Source of the DNA: Microcystis wesenbergii NRERC-220 | GTDB taxonomy: Bacteria > Cyanobacteriota > Cyanobacteriia > Cyanobacteriales > Microcystaceae | Direction of reading: 5' to 3' | DNA: 64,000 nt | Assembly: GCF_032027425.1 (NCBI RefSeq) | Contig: NZ_JAVSJA010000001.1 | Span: 868,001-932,000, forward strand | Shown: positions 1-8,385 of the stretch, one piece after another | Layout: the number at the start of each line of letters is the position of its first letter | How positions within the stretch are numbered: the first letter of the stretch is position 1 | Translations under genes and position numbers: made by a program | The notes under the pieces: model-generated | The model's input: only the letters and a program-made list of their open reading frames with translations | Database searches by the model: none | Told to the model about the DNA's origin: nothing

Positions 1-406
1 TTAAATCACAAACCAAGTGTAAAACATGACCGCCCCCGACCGCATAACCTGCCACCAGCGCGATAACTACCTTGGGGATGGAGCGAATTAATTTCTGTAA
101 ATCCAGCACATTGAGCCGGGGTACGCCATCATCGCCAATATAACCCGCCTGACCGCGCACCGTCTGATCGCCGCCGGAACAAAAAGCATACTTCCCATCG
201 CTGTGGGGACCTGCACCCGTGAGCAATACTACCCCAATGCGCGCATCCTCGCGAGCATCACAGAAAGCGTCGTAAAGCTCAAAAACTGTCTTCGGACGGA
301 AGGCATTACGCTTATGGGGGCGATTGATGGTAATTTTGGCGATTCCCCCCCATTTATGGTAAAGAATATCCTCGTAGGTTTTGACGGATTGCCATTCAAC
401 GGTCAT
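1..406 (-). CDS. menB: 1,4-dihydroxy-2-naphthoyl-CoA synthase, 5' part (window edge)
   Basis: Translating the minus strand from the ATG at 404-406 gives an open frame of 135 codons that runs off the window start. It opens [14 protein letters not shown] and holds crotonase-fold signatures: [14 protein letters not shown] near residue 26, the oxyanion-hole segment CSGGDQ near 85, and [12 protein letters not shown] near 118. These are MenB features. MenB closes o-succinylbenzoyl-CoA to the naphthoate ring; in cyanobacteria this serves phylloquinone made for photosystem I. The C-terminal half lies outside the window. Identification is strong; only completeness is unknown. Confidence 0.93.
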   Translation of the reverse strand, partial: MTVEWQSVKTYEDILYHKWGGIAKITINRPHKRNAFRPKTVFELYDAFCDAREDARIGVVLLTGAGPHSDGKYAFCSGGDQTVRGQAGYIGDDGVPRLNVLDLQKLIRSIPKVVIALVAGYAVGGGHVLHLVCDL

Positions 407-593
407 GGTCTCGGTTATAGGCACAGCTTTTTTACCTTACCCTATTTTGTCCCCCACTTTGAAGCAGGGAGCGCCAGAATAGGGGGATGGATAGTTGACG
501 GACAAGGTTTAAAGCTGATTCCTTTCTTGATATTTTCTGAGTGTTTATTCAAAATATATTGATCCTATTTGCTAACTTTAAAGAGGTAAAAAT

Positions 594-734
594 ATGAGTA
601 CAATTAATAAAACTAAGCTGGAATTATTAGAGTTTTATTTGGCACTAAAATATCCAATAACAATTTATCCTGATGATCAGGGTGGATATGTATCGGAAAT
701 TAAAGACCTTCCGGGATGTTTCACTCAGGGATAA
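594..734 (+). pseudogene. HicB-family antitoxin, truncated by a premature stop
   Basis: An ATG with an upstream AAGAGG opens a 46-residue frame. It ends in the HicB core pattern YPDDQGGYVSEIKDLPGCFT followed by QG. The next codon is TAA, and the frame continues after it as TIEET. Intact HicB proteins have an E-T-I-E-E run here, so the stop looks like a single GAA-to-TAA change. After about five more codons the sequence becomes heptamer repeat, so the DNA-binding C-terminus is gone. No HicA toxin is visible on either side. Treated as a decayed antitoxin. Confidence 0.7.
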
Positions 735-752
735 ACCATAGAAGAAACCTTA

Positions 753-870
753 ATCAGTAAACAGTAATCAGTAATCAGTAATCAGTGAACTGAAAACTTA
801 CATCTGATAACCGATAACTGATCACTGATCACTGAAAACTCACATCTGATAACCGAGAACTGATAACTGA
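753..870. repeat. Heptamer-type tandem repeat (ATCAGTA / GATAACT variants)
   Basis: The stretch is built from imperfect 7-bp units such as AGTAATC, GATAACT and GATCACT, alternating with the phrase CTGATAACCGA. It begins where the broken hicB loses similarity and ends just past the stop codon of the downstream glycosyltransferase. Related units recur near 17,065, 22,245, 53,490 and 54,866. Confidence 0.8.
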
Positions 871-871
871 A

Positions 872-1813
872 TTAAAGCCATTCGATTTCTTTAGCTTTTT
901 CGGGTAATTTGGCCGTGGCTTGTCCCTGGCTGCGGGACTGAAACCCAATTAAATCGAGGGGAGTAGCCAATAAATCTACTATATCAGCTTTACCAAACAG
1001 TAACTTGAGGGTATTTTTTGGTAGTTCTTTTAATAACCAACGACCGAGATGATAAATTAATTCGGAACTGGTAAAATTCCTTTGTAAATCACAACCATGT
1101 AGTTCATGCAAATAGCGATTTGAACGGCCGTAGCGTTGAAATTGACTGCGAAAACTCTTGATAGTCGAACGATGACGATGGGAAATAACGGCGGTGGGTG
1201 CATAGGCTAATTGCCATTGAGTTTCTCGTAAAATTCGCCAGCAGATATCGGCATCGCCACCCGTGGTTAAATAAGGACGAAATAGACCAACTTTCTCGAA
1301 AGCGGCTTTTCTAATTGCTAGATTAGCTGTTTGACCGTAGGGAGAAAAAGGGTGTTCTAAGAGAAATTTTTGCGAGAGAATCTCTCGACGTTCAGCATAT
1401 TTTTCTAGGATAGAGTTACCAGTTAAGGCGAATATTTCCCCCGCAACGATACCAATATCAGCATCACCAAAGGGTTTAACTATTTCTGCTAACCATTGAT
1501 AGGAAGGACGACAATCGGCATCGGTAAAAACTAACAGATCATAACGGGCATTTTTTATGCCTAAATTACGAGCGGCGTAGGAACTTTGAATCTGATTTTC
1601 TGTAAGAACAACTAACGGAAATCCTGACCCTTTACTCTCGATCACTGCCTGTTCTAAAATAGACCCTGTTTGATCGCTGCTATTGTTATTTACGAGAAGA
1701 TACTCCACTTGCTCTCGGGGATAGGTTTGACTTTGCAAACATTTGAGCAAATCGGGAAGATCATCTTCACCATTGTAGATGGGAATGATTACTGATATAA
1801 AGGGAAAAGTCAT
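872..1813 (-). CDS. Family 2 glycosyltransferase
   Basis: This 313-residue GT-A protein begins FISVIIPIYNGEDD, the usual nucleotide-sugar-binding opening. It has a DAD metal-binding motif at residues 98-100 (LLVFTDADCRP) and a second acidic patch, GGDADICWR, near 185-193 that matches the catalytic region of GT2 enzymes. No membrane helix is evident, so it probably acts at the cytoplasmic face. It likely transfers a sugar to a polysaccharide or lipid acceptor; donor and acceptor cannot be read from sequence. It lies upstream of nothing obviously related: ispD, transcribed in the same direction 54 bp before it, belongs to another pathway. Confidence 0.88.
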   Translation of the reverse strand: MTFPFISVIIPIYNGEDDLPDLLKCLQSQTYPREQVEYLLVNNNSSDQTGSILEQAVIESKGSGFPLVVLTENQIQSSYAARNLGIKNARYDLLVFTDADCRPSYQWLAEIVKPFGDADIGIVAGEIFALTGNSILEKYAERREILSQKFLLEHPFSPYGQTANLAIRKAAFEKVGLFRPYLTTGGDADICWRILRETQWQLAYAPTAVISHRHRSTIKSFRSQFQRYGRSNRYLHELHGCDLQRNFTSSELIYHLGRWLLKELPKNTLKLLFGKADIVDLLATPLDLIGFQSRSQGQATAKLPEKAKEIEWL

Positions 1814-1867
1814 CAGAGACCGCCTAGAGTTGACCGCTACCTAGTCTAATACAATTACTGTCAACTT

Positions 1868-2551
1868 TTATGGCAAACGTTGACTTAAAATATATTCGGC
1901 AATTGCCAGATCCCCCGGAGTAGTAATTTTTAAGTTAGTTTCTTCCCCGACGACAATTTTGACGGGAAAACCACATTTTTCTAATAAGGCGGCATCGTCG
2001 GTGACTTCCCAATCTAATTTTCGGCCCTGTTCATGACATTCTTTTAATAATTTTACCTGAAAACCCTGGGGCGTTTGGGCTGCCCACAACCGCGAGCGAT
2101 CGGGTGTATCCTCAATCCAACCCTTGCTATCGACAATTTTAATCGTATCTTTCACCGGAATCGCCGCTATGAAACCCTGACAAGTGGCTAAAGCGGCGGC
2201 ACAGCGATCGAATAATTCGGGAGTGGCTAAACAGCGCGCCCCATCGTGAATTAAAACCGTCTCAGCCCCCTCTGGTAGGGCTTGTAAGCCATTATAAACC
2301 GATTTTTGTCTGGTTTCGCCTCCTTGGATGATTTGCACGGGTTTAAGGACATTTATGGCGGTGATAATTTCTTGGATATCGTTAAAGTCTTCCGGTTGTG
2401 CCATAATCCCAATCCAGATAATTGCCCTGGATTGCATGGCAGCCAGCAAAGTCCAAGCGAGGAGAGGTTTTCCGTGCAGGGTGAGCAGTAACTTATTGCG
2501 ATCGCTGCCCATCCGTTTACCCATTCCCGCTGCTGGAATTAACAAATACAT
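1868..2551 (-). CDS. ispD: 2-C-methyl-D-erythritol 4-phosphate cytidylyltransferase
   Basis: The 227-residue protein has the full IspD signature set: LIPAAGMGKRMG at residues 4-15 with the following lysine at 20, GGETRQKSV near 77-85, and the IHDGAR motif at 101-106. It transfers CMP to methylerythritol phosphate in the plastid-type (MEP) isoprenoid route. That route supplies the phytyl and carotenoid side chains of this phototroph. Length is normal for the family. It is followed on the same strand by the GT2 gene. Confidence 0.96.
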   Translation of the reverse strand: MYLLIPAAGMGKRMGSDRNKLLLTLHGKPLLAWTLLAAMQSRAIIWIGIMAQPEDFNDIQEIITAINVLKPVQIIQGGETRQKSVYNGLQALPEGAETVLIHDGARCLATPELFDRCAAALATCQGFIAAIPVKDTIKIVDSKGWIEDTPDRSRLWAAQTPQGFQVKLLKECHEQGRKLDWEVTDDAALLEKCGFPVKIVVGEETNLKITTPGDLAIAEYILSQRLP

Positions 2552-2611
2552 ATTTTTTTCAGGTAAAAAGTTAAGAATTCAGTGGACAGGAGTGGGGAGC
2601 TTTTTGGTTGT

Positions 2612-2715
2612 TAAGTAAGTGGTTTCAATTAAATTGAAGATAGATTTTGTCTTTGATCCCCCCTGCCCCCCTTGATAAGGGGGGTATCTGACAATTTTTA
2701 ACACCCACCTACTTA
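2612..2715. repeat. MITE-like element, TAAGTAG family, copy 1
   Basis: This is a 104-bp element with ends TAAGTAAGTGGTT and the mirrored CACCTACTTA, and a G/C-run core (CCCCCCTGCCCCCCTTGATAAG). The same ends and core recur at 8146, 13839 (partial), 16889, 23583, 36923 and 49036. This copy is inverted relative to 8146. It lies upstream of ispD and downstream of DUF1824. Confidence 0.82.
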
Positions 2716-2780
2716 TTTGTAAATAGTAATCACTGTCCGGCTGATGGTTAATCGCTTAAATAAGCCCAAAACTATCCCTC

Positions 2781-3179
2781 TTAAGAGAATAAATCGAGGG
2801 GAAAGTGACCATAAGTACCGACTAATTGATCATTTTCTGATTGACAAGAAATCAGAACACCGCGATAGGTTCCCGTGTAGGAATCGAGATAGGAAGCTTG
2901 TCTTTGGGTACTGTATTTAATATACACCGCTCCCGGTTCTGGCTGGTCTTCTGGGAGAGTATTAGGTAGGGGGTATCCTAGGGCTTGTAGATAACTTTTT
3001 AGGGCTTTAAATCCCTCTTCATTGTTATCGGCACAGATACCTAAATTAATTGATTCCGAACCTTGGTTAACTAATAAAATTGCCTGTCTTAGAGCTTCTT
3101 CTTCTTCAGAGGATTGGGCAATTTTTAGTTGAATACAGCCATATTCTTTTAGGAGTTTCAAGGCTTCTTCAATAGACAT
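2781..3179 (-). CDS. DUF1824 family protein
   Basis: This is a 132-residue soluble protein with no signal peptide or membrane helix. The length and the pattern IEEALKLLKEYGC near the N-terminus, GICADNNEEGFKALKSYL in the middle and VYIKYSTQRQASYLDSYTG followed by YRGVLIS near the C-terminus match the cyanobacterial DUF1824 family. No biochemical role is known to me for it. It is flanked by the MITE copy at 2612 on one side and an empty 170-bp spacer on the other, so context gives no functional clue. Confidence 0.75.
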   Translation of the reverse strand: MSIEEALKLLKEYGCIQLKIAQSSEEEEALRQAILLVNQGSESINLGICADNNEEGFKALKSYLQALGYPLPNTLPEDQPEPGAVYIKYSTQRQASYLDSYTGTYRGVLISCQSENDQLVGTYGHFPLDLFS

Positions 3180-3355
3180 GAGCGGTTAGATATGTGGGGC
3201 TAAAGATAAAAAATAAACTGTTGCTGCTGTCCTTAACGACAAATTCCCAAGAAAAAAAGCCCTAAATCATTGGGGTTTGGAGATAGGAAAATTTTGCATT
3301 GGTCTTAATCGTAAGATCGCCAATTTCGATCATATCAGGTTGGGGACAAGAAAAT

Positions 3356-4006
3356 TTATCGGGGTTGTTCGATCGCTCCAGGTTGTGCGTACATTTCACT
3401 CACTGCTTTTTGATAGCCGAAGTAAGCACCTATAATAATTCCAGCACCAAAACCAATCGCTAGGTAAGGCAAAATTATACTGAGGGGAAAAGAGGAATGT
3501 CTCCGATGAGATAGGGAAAATCCCTCACCAGTCGCCACAATATTCTCAGCCGCTTCAGTGAACTCCTCCCGTTTCTCTAGGGCTTTTTCTTCAGTTGTTT
3601 CAGAGTCTTCCAAAGCTTCTGGGACATCTTCCGGGTTATTTTCGGCAATTTCTGCGGTTATTGTCGGCAAAGAGTTTAATTTGGTGACATGATTGACGAT
3701 TAAATCATCTTGACTCAGGGTTATCGATTCTTGCCAAACGGGGATATCAGATTCCTTGGTCATACCGTAAACGATCACTTGTTCTAATCCATCGATGCCC
3801 AAGCTTTTGATTTCTGCCGACAAAAAAGGTAATAACTTGTGTTGATTGGGTATTCTTTTGGATTGAACTTTTAGAGTCAGGGCATTTTCTTGTGAGGTGG
3901 CTGCAATCACCTCTATTTTTCTGGTTAAGAGACTTCGGTTAAGTAGGGCAATAATAGCGGCTGCATCTTGCTGTTTAGCGGCATGGATAAGTTGTGACTG
4001 ATTCAT
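3356..4006 (-). CDS. Conserved hypothetical protein with one C-terminal membrane segment
   Basis: The protein has 216 residues. The first ~105 form a soluble region that begins MNQSQLIHAAKQQDAAAI and mixes helices and strands. A strongly acidic linker follows at about 115-160 (rich in E, with PEDVPEALED). A single hydrophobic stretch near 175-198 (SIILPYLAIGFGAGIIIGAY) probably anchors the C-terminus in the membrane. I do not recognise a named family. No operon partner is apparent. Confidence 0.6.
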   Translation of the reverse strand: MNQSQLIHAAKQQDAAAIIALLNRSLLTRKIEVIAATSQENALTLKVQSKRIPNQHKLLPFLSAEIKSLGIDGLEQVIVYGMTKESDIPVWQESITLSQDDLIVNHVTKLNSLPTITAEIAENNPEDVPEALEDSETTEEKALEKREEFTEAAENIVATGEGFSLSHRRHSSFPLSIILPYLAIGFGAGIIIGAYFGYQKAVSEMYAQPGAIEQPR

Positions 4007-4081
4007 GACCTTGAGGGACTAAGGATGGTATATCATACCATTTTTCTTTATTCGTGGCAGGCATCTTATTTCCCTCTCCCA

Positions 4082-4108
4082 CCCCCCCGATGTCGGGGGG
4101 GGTTGGGG
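4082..4108. repeat. G/C-run palindrome (CCCCCCCGA-TG-TCGGGGGG type)
   Basis: A run of C, then GATGTC, then a run of G forms a very stable hairpin, followed by TTGGGGG. Near-identical copies lie at 16,447, at 60,431 and, inverted, at 33,333. It sits between two minus-strand genes (starting at 4006 and ending at 4288), so it could fold in the transcript between them. Confidence 0.75.
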
Positions 4109-4154
4109 GTGAGGGTAATTAACCATCTCTGCCATTACTTTAGAAAAATGGTAC

Positions 4155-4257
4155 TACACTAAATCCTCTTGAAAAGGTATAGCAGAGTGGGAAGTGGGCA
4201 GTGGGTTTTTAAAGTGGGATTGGCGGTTAATCATACTATTAAAAGCGGATTTAGTAT
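4155..4257. repeat. MITE-like element, ATACTAAATCC family, copy 1
   Basis: The left end ACACTAAATCCTCTTGAAAA and the right end CTATTAAAAGCGGATTTAGT are imperfect inverted repeats. The middle contains three 7-bp units of the form AGTGGGN. A second copy with the same ends lies at 30,906-31,038 and carries a longer heptamer array. The right end lies about 30 bp beyond the 3' end of the following gene. Confidence 0.65.
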
Positions 4258-4287
4258 CGGTCTGTCCATCCCCGCCCTCAATGCCAC

Positions 4288-5178
4288 TTAAATTTCCGCC
4301 ACGGCTCTTTCGATTAAACGACGAGCGAGGGTTTGAATGCCGGTATGTTCGTAGTAATTGGTGGTCATATCGAGGAATGCCCCAACATATACCAATTTAT
4401 CGGCAGAAAAGTCGATAAATCCCTGAATTTTGCTCAATAATCCCTGCTGGGTCAAACCGCGCTCGCTGACAAAACCACTCATCCAACCTTTAGTCGAGTC
4501 GAAACTTTGACCGATAAAGTCTAATTTTCTGGCAGTATTTCCCCCCGGAATCAATTCTTTAATACTGCCGAAAGTGGAGTTAGATTCTAATTCTTCTGGG
4601 TGGAGAATACTGAGGGTGGATTCCACTTTCCGGATAAAACTGCCTCCCAGGGGAATTAAACCATCCAAACAAACTAACGCCGCCATCCGCATCAGGGATT
4701 CGCCGCTATAATCTCCCAGAGAAGCGACGAAATCATCGATACTATCCCCCGGAATGCCATTAATTTGACAAAAAGCGACTAATTCTGTCACTAATTTCAG
4801 GGTTAGATCGATGGTTTGCGCTTTTTCGGGGGCAGGGGTTAATCTTTCGATTAAACCGCCCATGAGGGGAATTTTCCCCCCGACGGCATTAGCAAGAGAG
4901 GCGGCGGCTAGGGCATTATCGGCGCTGTCGATGGTTTGGTAGAGCCAGAGCGCCCGTTGATAGCCCTGGGATTTATCATTAAACAACCAAACGGCTCGAT
5001 CGCCAATCTGTTGGATCATGCTTTCGTCGGTTTCGCCGGTGACTGTGATAATCGTATTTTTAAACCCGACTAGGTTATCCCACTGCCCCGGCACCACATA
5101 ATCAAGGGTTTTGAGAACTTTGACGGTGAGATTATTAGTCGGTAATTCGTCCACCAGTTCAAAAATTGGCTTACTCAC
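4288..5178 (-). CDS. Conserved hypothetical protein
   Basis: This 296-residue, mostly helical soluble protein starts MSKPIFELVDELP. A Gly/Leu-rich stretch near 95-112 (NAVGGKIPLMGGLIERL) and another near 175-187 (CLDGLIPLGGSFI) suggest buried helices rather than clear membrane spans. I do not recognise the family or any catalytic motif. It sits 10 bp downstream of the lipoprotein gene on the same strand, so the two are probably co-transcribed and may act together. Confidence 0.65.
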   Translation of the reverse strand: MSKPIFELVDELPTNNLTVKVLKTLDYVVPGQWDNLVGFKNTIITVTGETDESMIQQIGDRAVWLFNDKSQGYQRALWLYQTIDSADNALAAASLANAVGGKIPLMGGLIERLTPAPEKAQTIDLTLKLVTELVAFCQINGIPGDSIDDFVASLGDYSGESLMRMAALVCLDGLIPLGGSFIRKVESTLSILHPEELESNSTFGSIKELIPGGNTARKLDFIGQSFDSTKGWMSGFVSERGLTQQGLLSKIQGFIDFSADKLVYVGAFLDMTTNYYEHTGIQTLARRLIERAVAEI

Positions 5179-5188
5179 GGATGTCTCC

Positions 5189-5692
5189 TTACTTTAACTT
5201 TGCTAGACCATCTAAATCGAACTTAGCTAACCAAGCTTGGCGATCGCTGGCAGAAAAATCTGGCTCCCGCGATAAAACCTTGACTTGATAGCGATTATTG
5301 ACTAAAACGGCGGTGGCGGTTGCACCCTGTTCGACGGCGGGAAAACCTTTAATTGTGGTTTTACTGTCTTGGAATTTATTGGCCGCGGCGGGATTATTGC
5401 TGATGTCAGATATGGCTAACATAGCCAGAACTTTGCCATCTTGCTTCAGTTTTGCCTCAGCAAAGCCTTTTTTCTCTTGGGTATAGACGCGCTCGTATCC
5501 TCCCCCAGAAGGCGGGAAAAACTGATTAAAACTGCCGCCAGAGGTGGATTCTTTCACCACTGCCGCCGCCCCGCGAGCGGTACTTTCTTTTTGCGCCTGG
5601 TCAAATTGTGAGGGAGCTTTAGCACAGGAAGTTACTAGCAAAAGTACCGCCAATACCCCTGCTATCAAGATTTTGCCAAATCGAAAGCTCAT
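5189..5692 (-). CDS. Predicted lipoprotein of unknown function
   Basis: The 167-residue product has a classic lipoprotein signal peptide. A positively charged start (MSFRFGK) is followed by a hydrophobic core (ILIAGVLAVLLLVT) and the lipobox LVTSC, with the lipidated Cys at about residue 23. The mature part is small and polar, with a GGSFNQFFPP segment and no cofactor motif. It is expected to be anchored to a membrane facing the periplasm or thylakoid lumen. It is the first gene of a likely two-gene unit with the unknown protein ending at 4288. Confidence 0.7.
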   Translation of the reverse strand: MSFRFGKILIAGVLAVLLLVTSCAKAPSQFDQAQKESTARGAAAVVKESTSGGSFNQFFPPSGGGYERVYTQEKKGFAEAKLKQDGKVLAMLAISDISNNPAAANKFQDSKTTIKGFPAVEQGATATAVLVNNRYQVKVLSREPDFSASDRQAWLAKFDLDGLAKLK

Positions 5693-6058
5693 AGTTCTCT
5701 TAATTAAAACTTGCTCATGTTTGTTTGTAGTATATCCCTCGCTGATTCCTGATTATTGTTAAGTTTTTCTAGATTCTCTCACACCAGACCAGAAAACAAA
5801 CAGAAAATCAGCAAAATTCGAGTCAATAGCCAATTTTTAGGCGTGTATCTCAAGATTACAGAAATATCCACTGCCGAGAAATTATCGGTAACTTTTCAAT
5901 TAATACAAATGTATGAAAAACTGCGTGTAAGCATCTCGCATTTGGGGGTGCGATTTGTTTCTAGCCCAATAATAGTCTAAAACCCTGACAGGGTAGGGCT
6001 TAAAGCTAGGGTGGGGATGGTAGATTGACAAAAATGATCTGCACCCCCTAACCACTAG
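5693..6058. other. Intergenic stretch without a recognisable gene
   Basis: This is 366 bp between the start of the lipoprotein gene and the end of chlD. Open frames here have no family resemblance or ribosome-binding site. The only structure seen is a short palindrome, ACCCTGACAGGGT, near 5982, which may be a weak 3' hairpin on the chlD side. Confidence 0.5.
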
Positions 6059-8056
6059 CTACAGTCCCGCAATTGCCCCTCGCGCCATAGATGCGATCGC
6101 TTGTTCCGTAGCCCGGGGTAGATGATAATATTTACCCCCGGCTTTTAGGGCTAATTCTTTGGCAAAACCAGTGGAGACGAATTTTTTCTCCGTATCGATA
6201 ACCAGCAGTTTAATGCCTAAAGAGCGAATTTTAGCGGCAATATCGAGCAGTTCTGCCTTAATATCGGGTTTTTCCCCCTCCGGAATCGGTTCGCCTAAAG
6301 ATTTCGCCAAAGGAATATTACTTCTACCGTCGGTAATCGCCACAATCACCACTTGACCGATATCCCCCGATAAACGGGCATTCATCCCCACATGAACCGC
6401 TTGGGTTAAACCGTGGGCCAAAGGGGAACCGCCACCACAGGGCAGGGTTTCTAGACGTTTTTTCGCTAGGGTAATCGATTTAGTTGGTGGCAATAGTACA
6501 TCTGCTCGCTCCCCCCGGAAAGGAATCAGGGCAATCTGGTCGCGATTTTCGTAAGCTTCCGTTAACAGACGCATAACCGCACCCTTGGCCGACTGCATCC
6601 GATTCAGGGCCATGGAACCGGAGGCATCAACCACAAAGACAATTAAAGAACCGGCCTTGCGGGCCAGCCGTTTTGAGCGCAGATCCCCTTCTTCTATAAT
6701 CACATGACGTTCGGGATTCCTTAAGCGACGGGCTTTTTGATAGGGGGCGGCCGCCCGGAGAGTGGCATCGACGGCGACTCTTTTCACCTTGCCCCGGGGT
6801 AACATCGGCTTAATATAACGTCCTCTATCTTCCGAGAAAATCAGGTTACGCGCCCCCGATTTCCCCTGACGCTGGGCCATCTGGGCGAAATACAGCACAC
6901 TAGGATCCAGTAAAACCCCTTCCGGGTCGAAAACAAATTCTTCCGGGAGATTATCGGGCTGTTCTGGTTCTTTTTCTTCCTCTTTCTCCTCCTCTTTTTC
7001 TTCCTGTTCCTGCTGGTTTTCGTCTTGGGGCGGTTCCGGTGGTGGCGGTGGTGGCGGTGGCTGTTGTTCCTGTTCTGGAGGTGGCGGCGTAATCAGCGAT
7101 CGAGGTACAATAACTAATTCGACGGCTCTTTTTAAGTCATCGGCACTGACTAAATCCCGACCTTCTAAAGCGGCGGCGGCCTTGGCTACTCTCACGGCAA
7201 AAATCTCGGCGCGATGACCTTCTACCCTACCGCGCACCGCTTCCTCCACTAGATAACTAATTTGTTCGGGTTTAATTTTTACCTCTTTTAACCATTCCCT
7301 CGCCAGAATAATTTCGGTTTTTAGATCATCAATTTCTTGGGCATATTGGGCGATAAAAGCGGTGGGAGAAACAGCATACTCGATCGCCTGATTGACGGCG
7401 GTGACTCGTTGATCTAAACTAAGGACACCATCGGCGGAAAGAGCAATGGCAATTCTATCTAATAAATGGGGTCGTAAATCCCCTTCTTCCGGGTTATAAG
7501 TAGCGATCAGGATTGGTTTGCAGGGATGTTGAAAACTGATGCCTTCCCGTTCGATTTGGTTACGTCCTTCGCTTAAAACTGTTAGTAATTGGTTAGCAAT
7601 TTGGTCATCAAGTAGATTAATTTCATCGATGTAGAGAATTCCCCGATGGGCGCTGGCTAATAAACCGGGTTGAAAGACTGGTTCCCCCTGTTTCACCGAT
7701 TCTTCCACATCGACGGAACCCAATAAACGATCCTCGGTGACTCCTAGGGGAATCTGCACGAAAGGGGCCCGGATAACTTCCGTGGCGACCTCTCCACTGC
7801 TATATTCTTCTTTAGTGCGCTCGTCCCATTCGTCGGCATTGTTGGGATCACAATTAAAGACATTACCTGCAATAATTTCGATCGGTGGCAGTAGGGAATG
7901 TATCGCTCGCGCCATGACTGATTTGGCGGTTCCCCGACGCCCGGCAATTACCACACCCCCCAGGGCGGGATCCACGGCGGCTAAGAGTAGGGCTAATTTA
8001 ATCGCTTCTTGGCCGACAACGGCAGTTAGGGGAAAATTGAGGGTCAGAGTGGGCAT
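6059..8056 (-). CDS. chlD: Magnesium chelatase subunit D
   Basis: The 665-residue protein has three parts in the ChlD/BchD order. First is an AAA+ domain with a Walker-A-like GRRGTAKS at residues 39-46 and a Walker B/sensor region ([13 protein letters not shown]) near 140. Next is a low-complexity linker of about 325-375, poly-proline then Glu/Lys-rich. Last is a C-terminal von Willebrand A domain with the metal-site motif DASGS ([12 protein letters not shown]). With ChlI and ChlH it inserts Mg2+ into protoporphyrin IX, the committed step to chlorophyll. ChlI and ChlH are not in the window. Length is normal. Confidence 0.96.
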   Translation of the reverse strand: MPTLTLNFPLTAVVGQEAIKLALLLAAVDPALGGVVIAGRRGTAKSVMARAIHSLLPPIEIIAGNVFNCDPNNADEWDERTKEEYSSGEVATEVIRAPFVQIPLGVTEDRLLGSVDVEESVKQGEPVFQPGLLASAHRGILYIDEINLLDDQIANQLLTVLSEGRNQIEREGISFQHPCKPILIATYNPEEGDLRPHLLDRIAIALSADGVLSLDQRVTAVNQAIEYAVSPTAFIAQYAQEIDDLKTEIILAREWLKEVKIKPEQISYLVEEAVRGRVEGHRAEIFAVRVAKAAAALEGRDLVSADDLKRAVELVIVPRSLITPPPPEQEQQPPPPPPPPEPPQDENQQEQEEKEEEKEEEKEPEQPDNLPEEFVFDPEGVLLDPSVLYFAQMAQRQGKSGARNLIFSEDRGRYIKPMLPRGKVKRVAVDATLRAAAPYQKARRLRNPERHVIIEEGDLRSKRLARKAGSLIVFVVDASGSMALNRMQSAKGAVMRLLTEAYENRDQIALIPFRGERADVLLPPTKSITLAKKRLETLPCGGGSPLAHGLTQAVHVGMNARLSGDIGQVVIVAITDGRSNIPLAKSLGEPIPEGEKPDIKAELLDIAAKIRSLGIKLLVIDTEKKFVSTGFAKELALKAGGKYYHLPRATEQAIASMARGAIAGL

Positions 8057-8145
8057 AGATCTAGATTCAGGCGGCCAAATTCTAGTGTAAAACAGAAGCT
8101 CACTGGTCTGGCACTTTTCCCCTTTTGATTCCCGAACTCAGATTT

Positions 8146-8286
8146 TAAGTAGGTAGTCGTTAAAAATTATCAGACACCCCCCTTATCAAGGGGGGATTAA
8201 GGGGGGATCGGCACCCCCCTTATCAAGGGGGGCAGGGGGGATCGAACCTAAAATCCCTTTTTAATTTAATTATAACCAGCTACTTA
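8146..8286. repeat. MITE-like element, TAAGTAG family, copy 2 (two core modules)
   Basis: The 141-bp element runs from TAAGTAGGTAGTCGTTAAAA to TAACCAGCTACTTA. Its core holds two modules of CCCCCTTATCAAGGGGGG separated by ATTAAGGGGGGATCGGCA. This looks like a complete version, since copies 5 and 6 have a palindrome where the inter-module spacer is here. It fills most of the gap between chlD and the divergent ABC permease gene. Confidence 0.85.
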
Positions 8287-8385
8287 GCCGCATCTCGATC
8301 GATTTCTTCAACCCCGAACCGATCGAGAAGTTGCCGGGTTAATCTAGGATTAGCTCCTGTTGACGGCTGTAGAGAGGACAAAAAT

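Noticed and set aside
203-562. 119-residue frame on the + strand
   Set aside because: It runs antisense through menB and lacks any family resemblance; the menB frame explains the bases.
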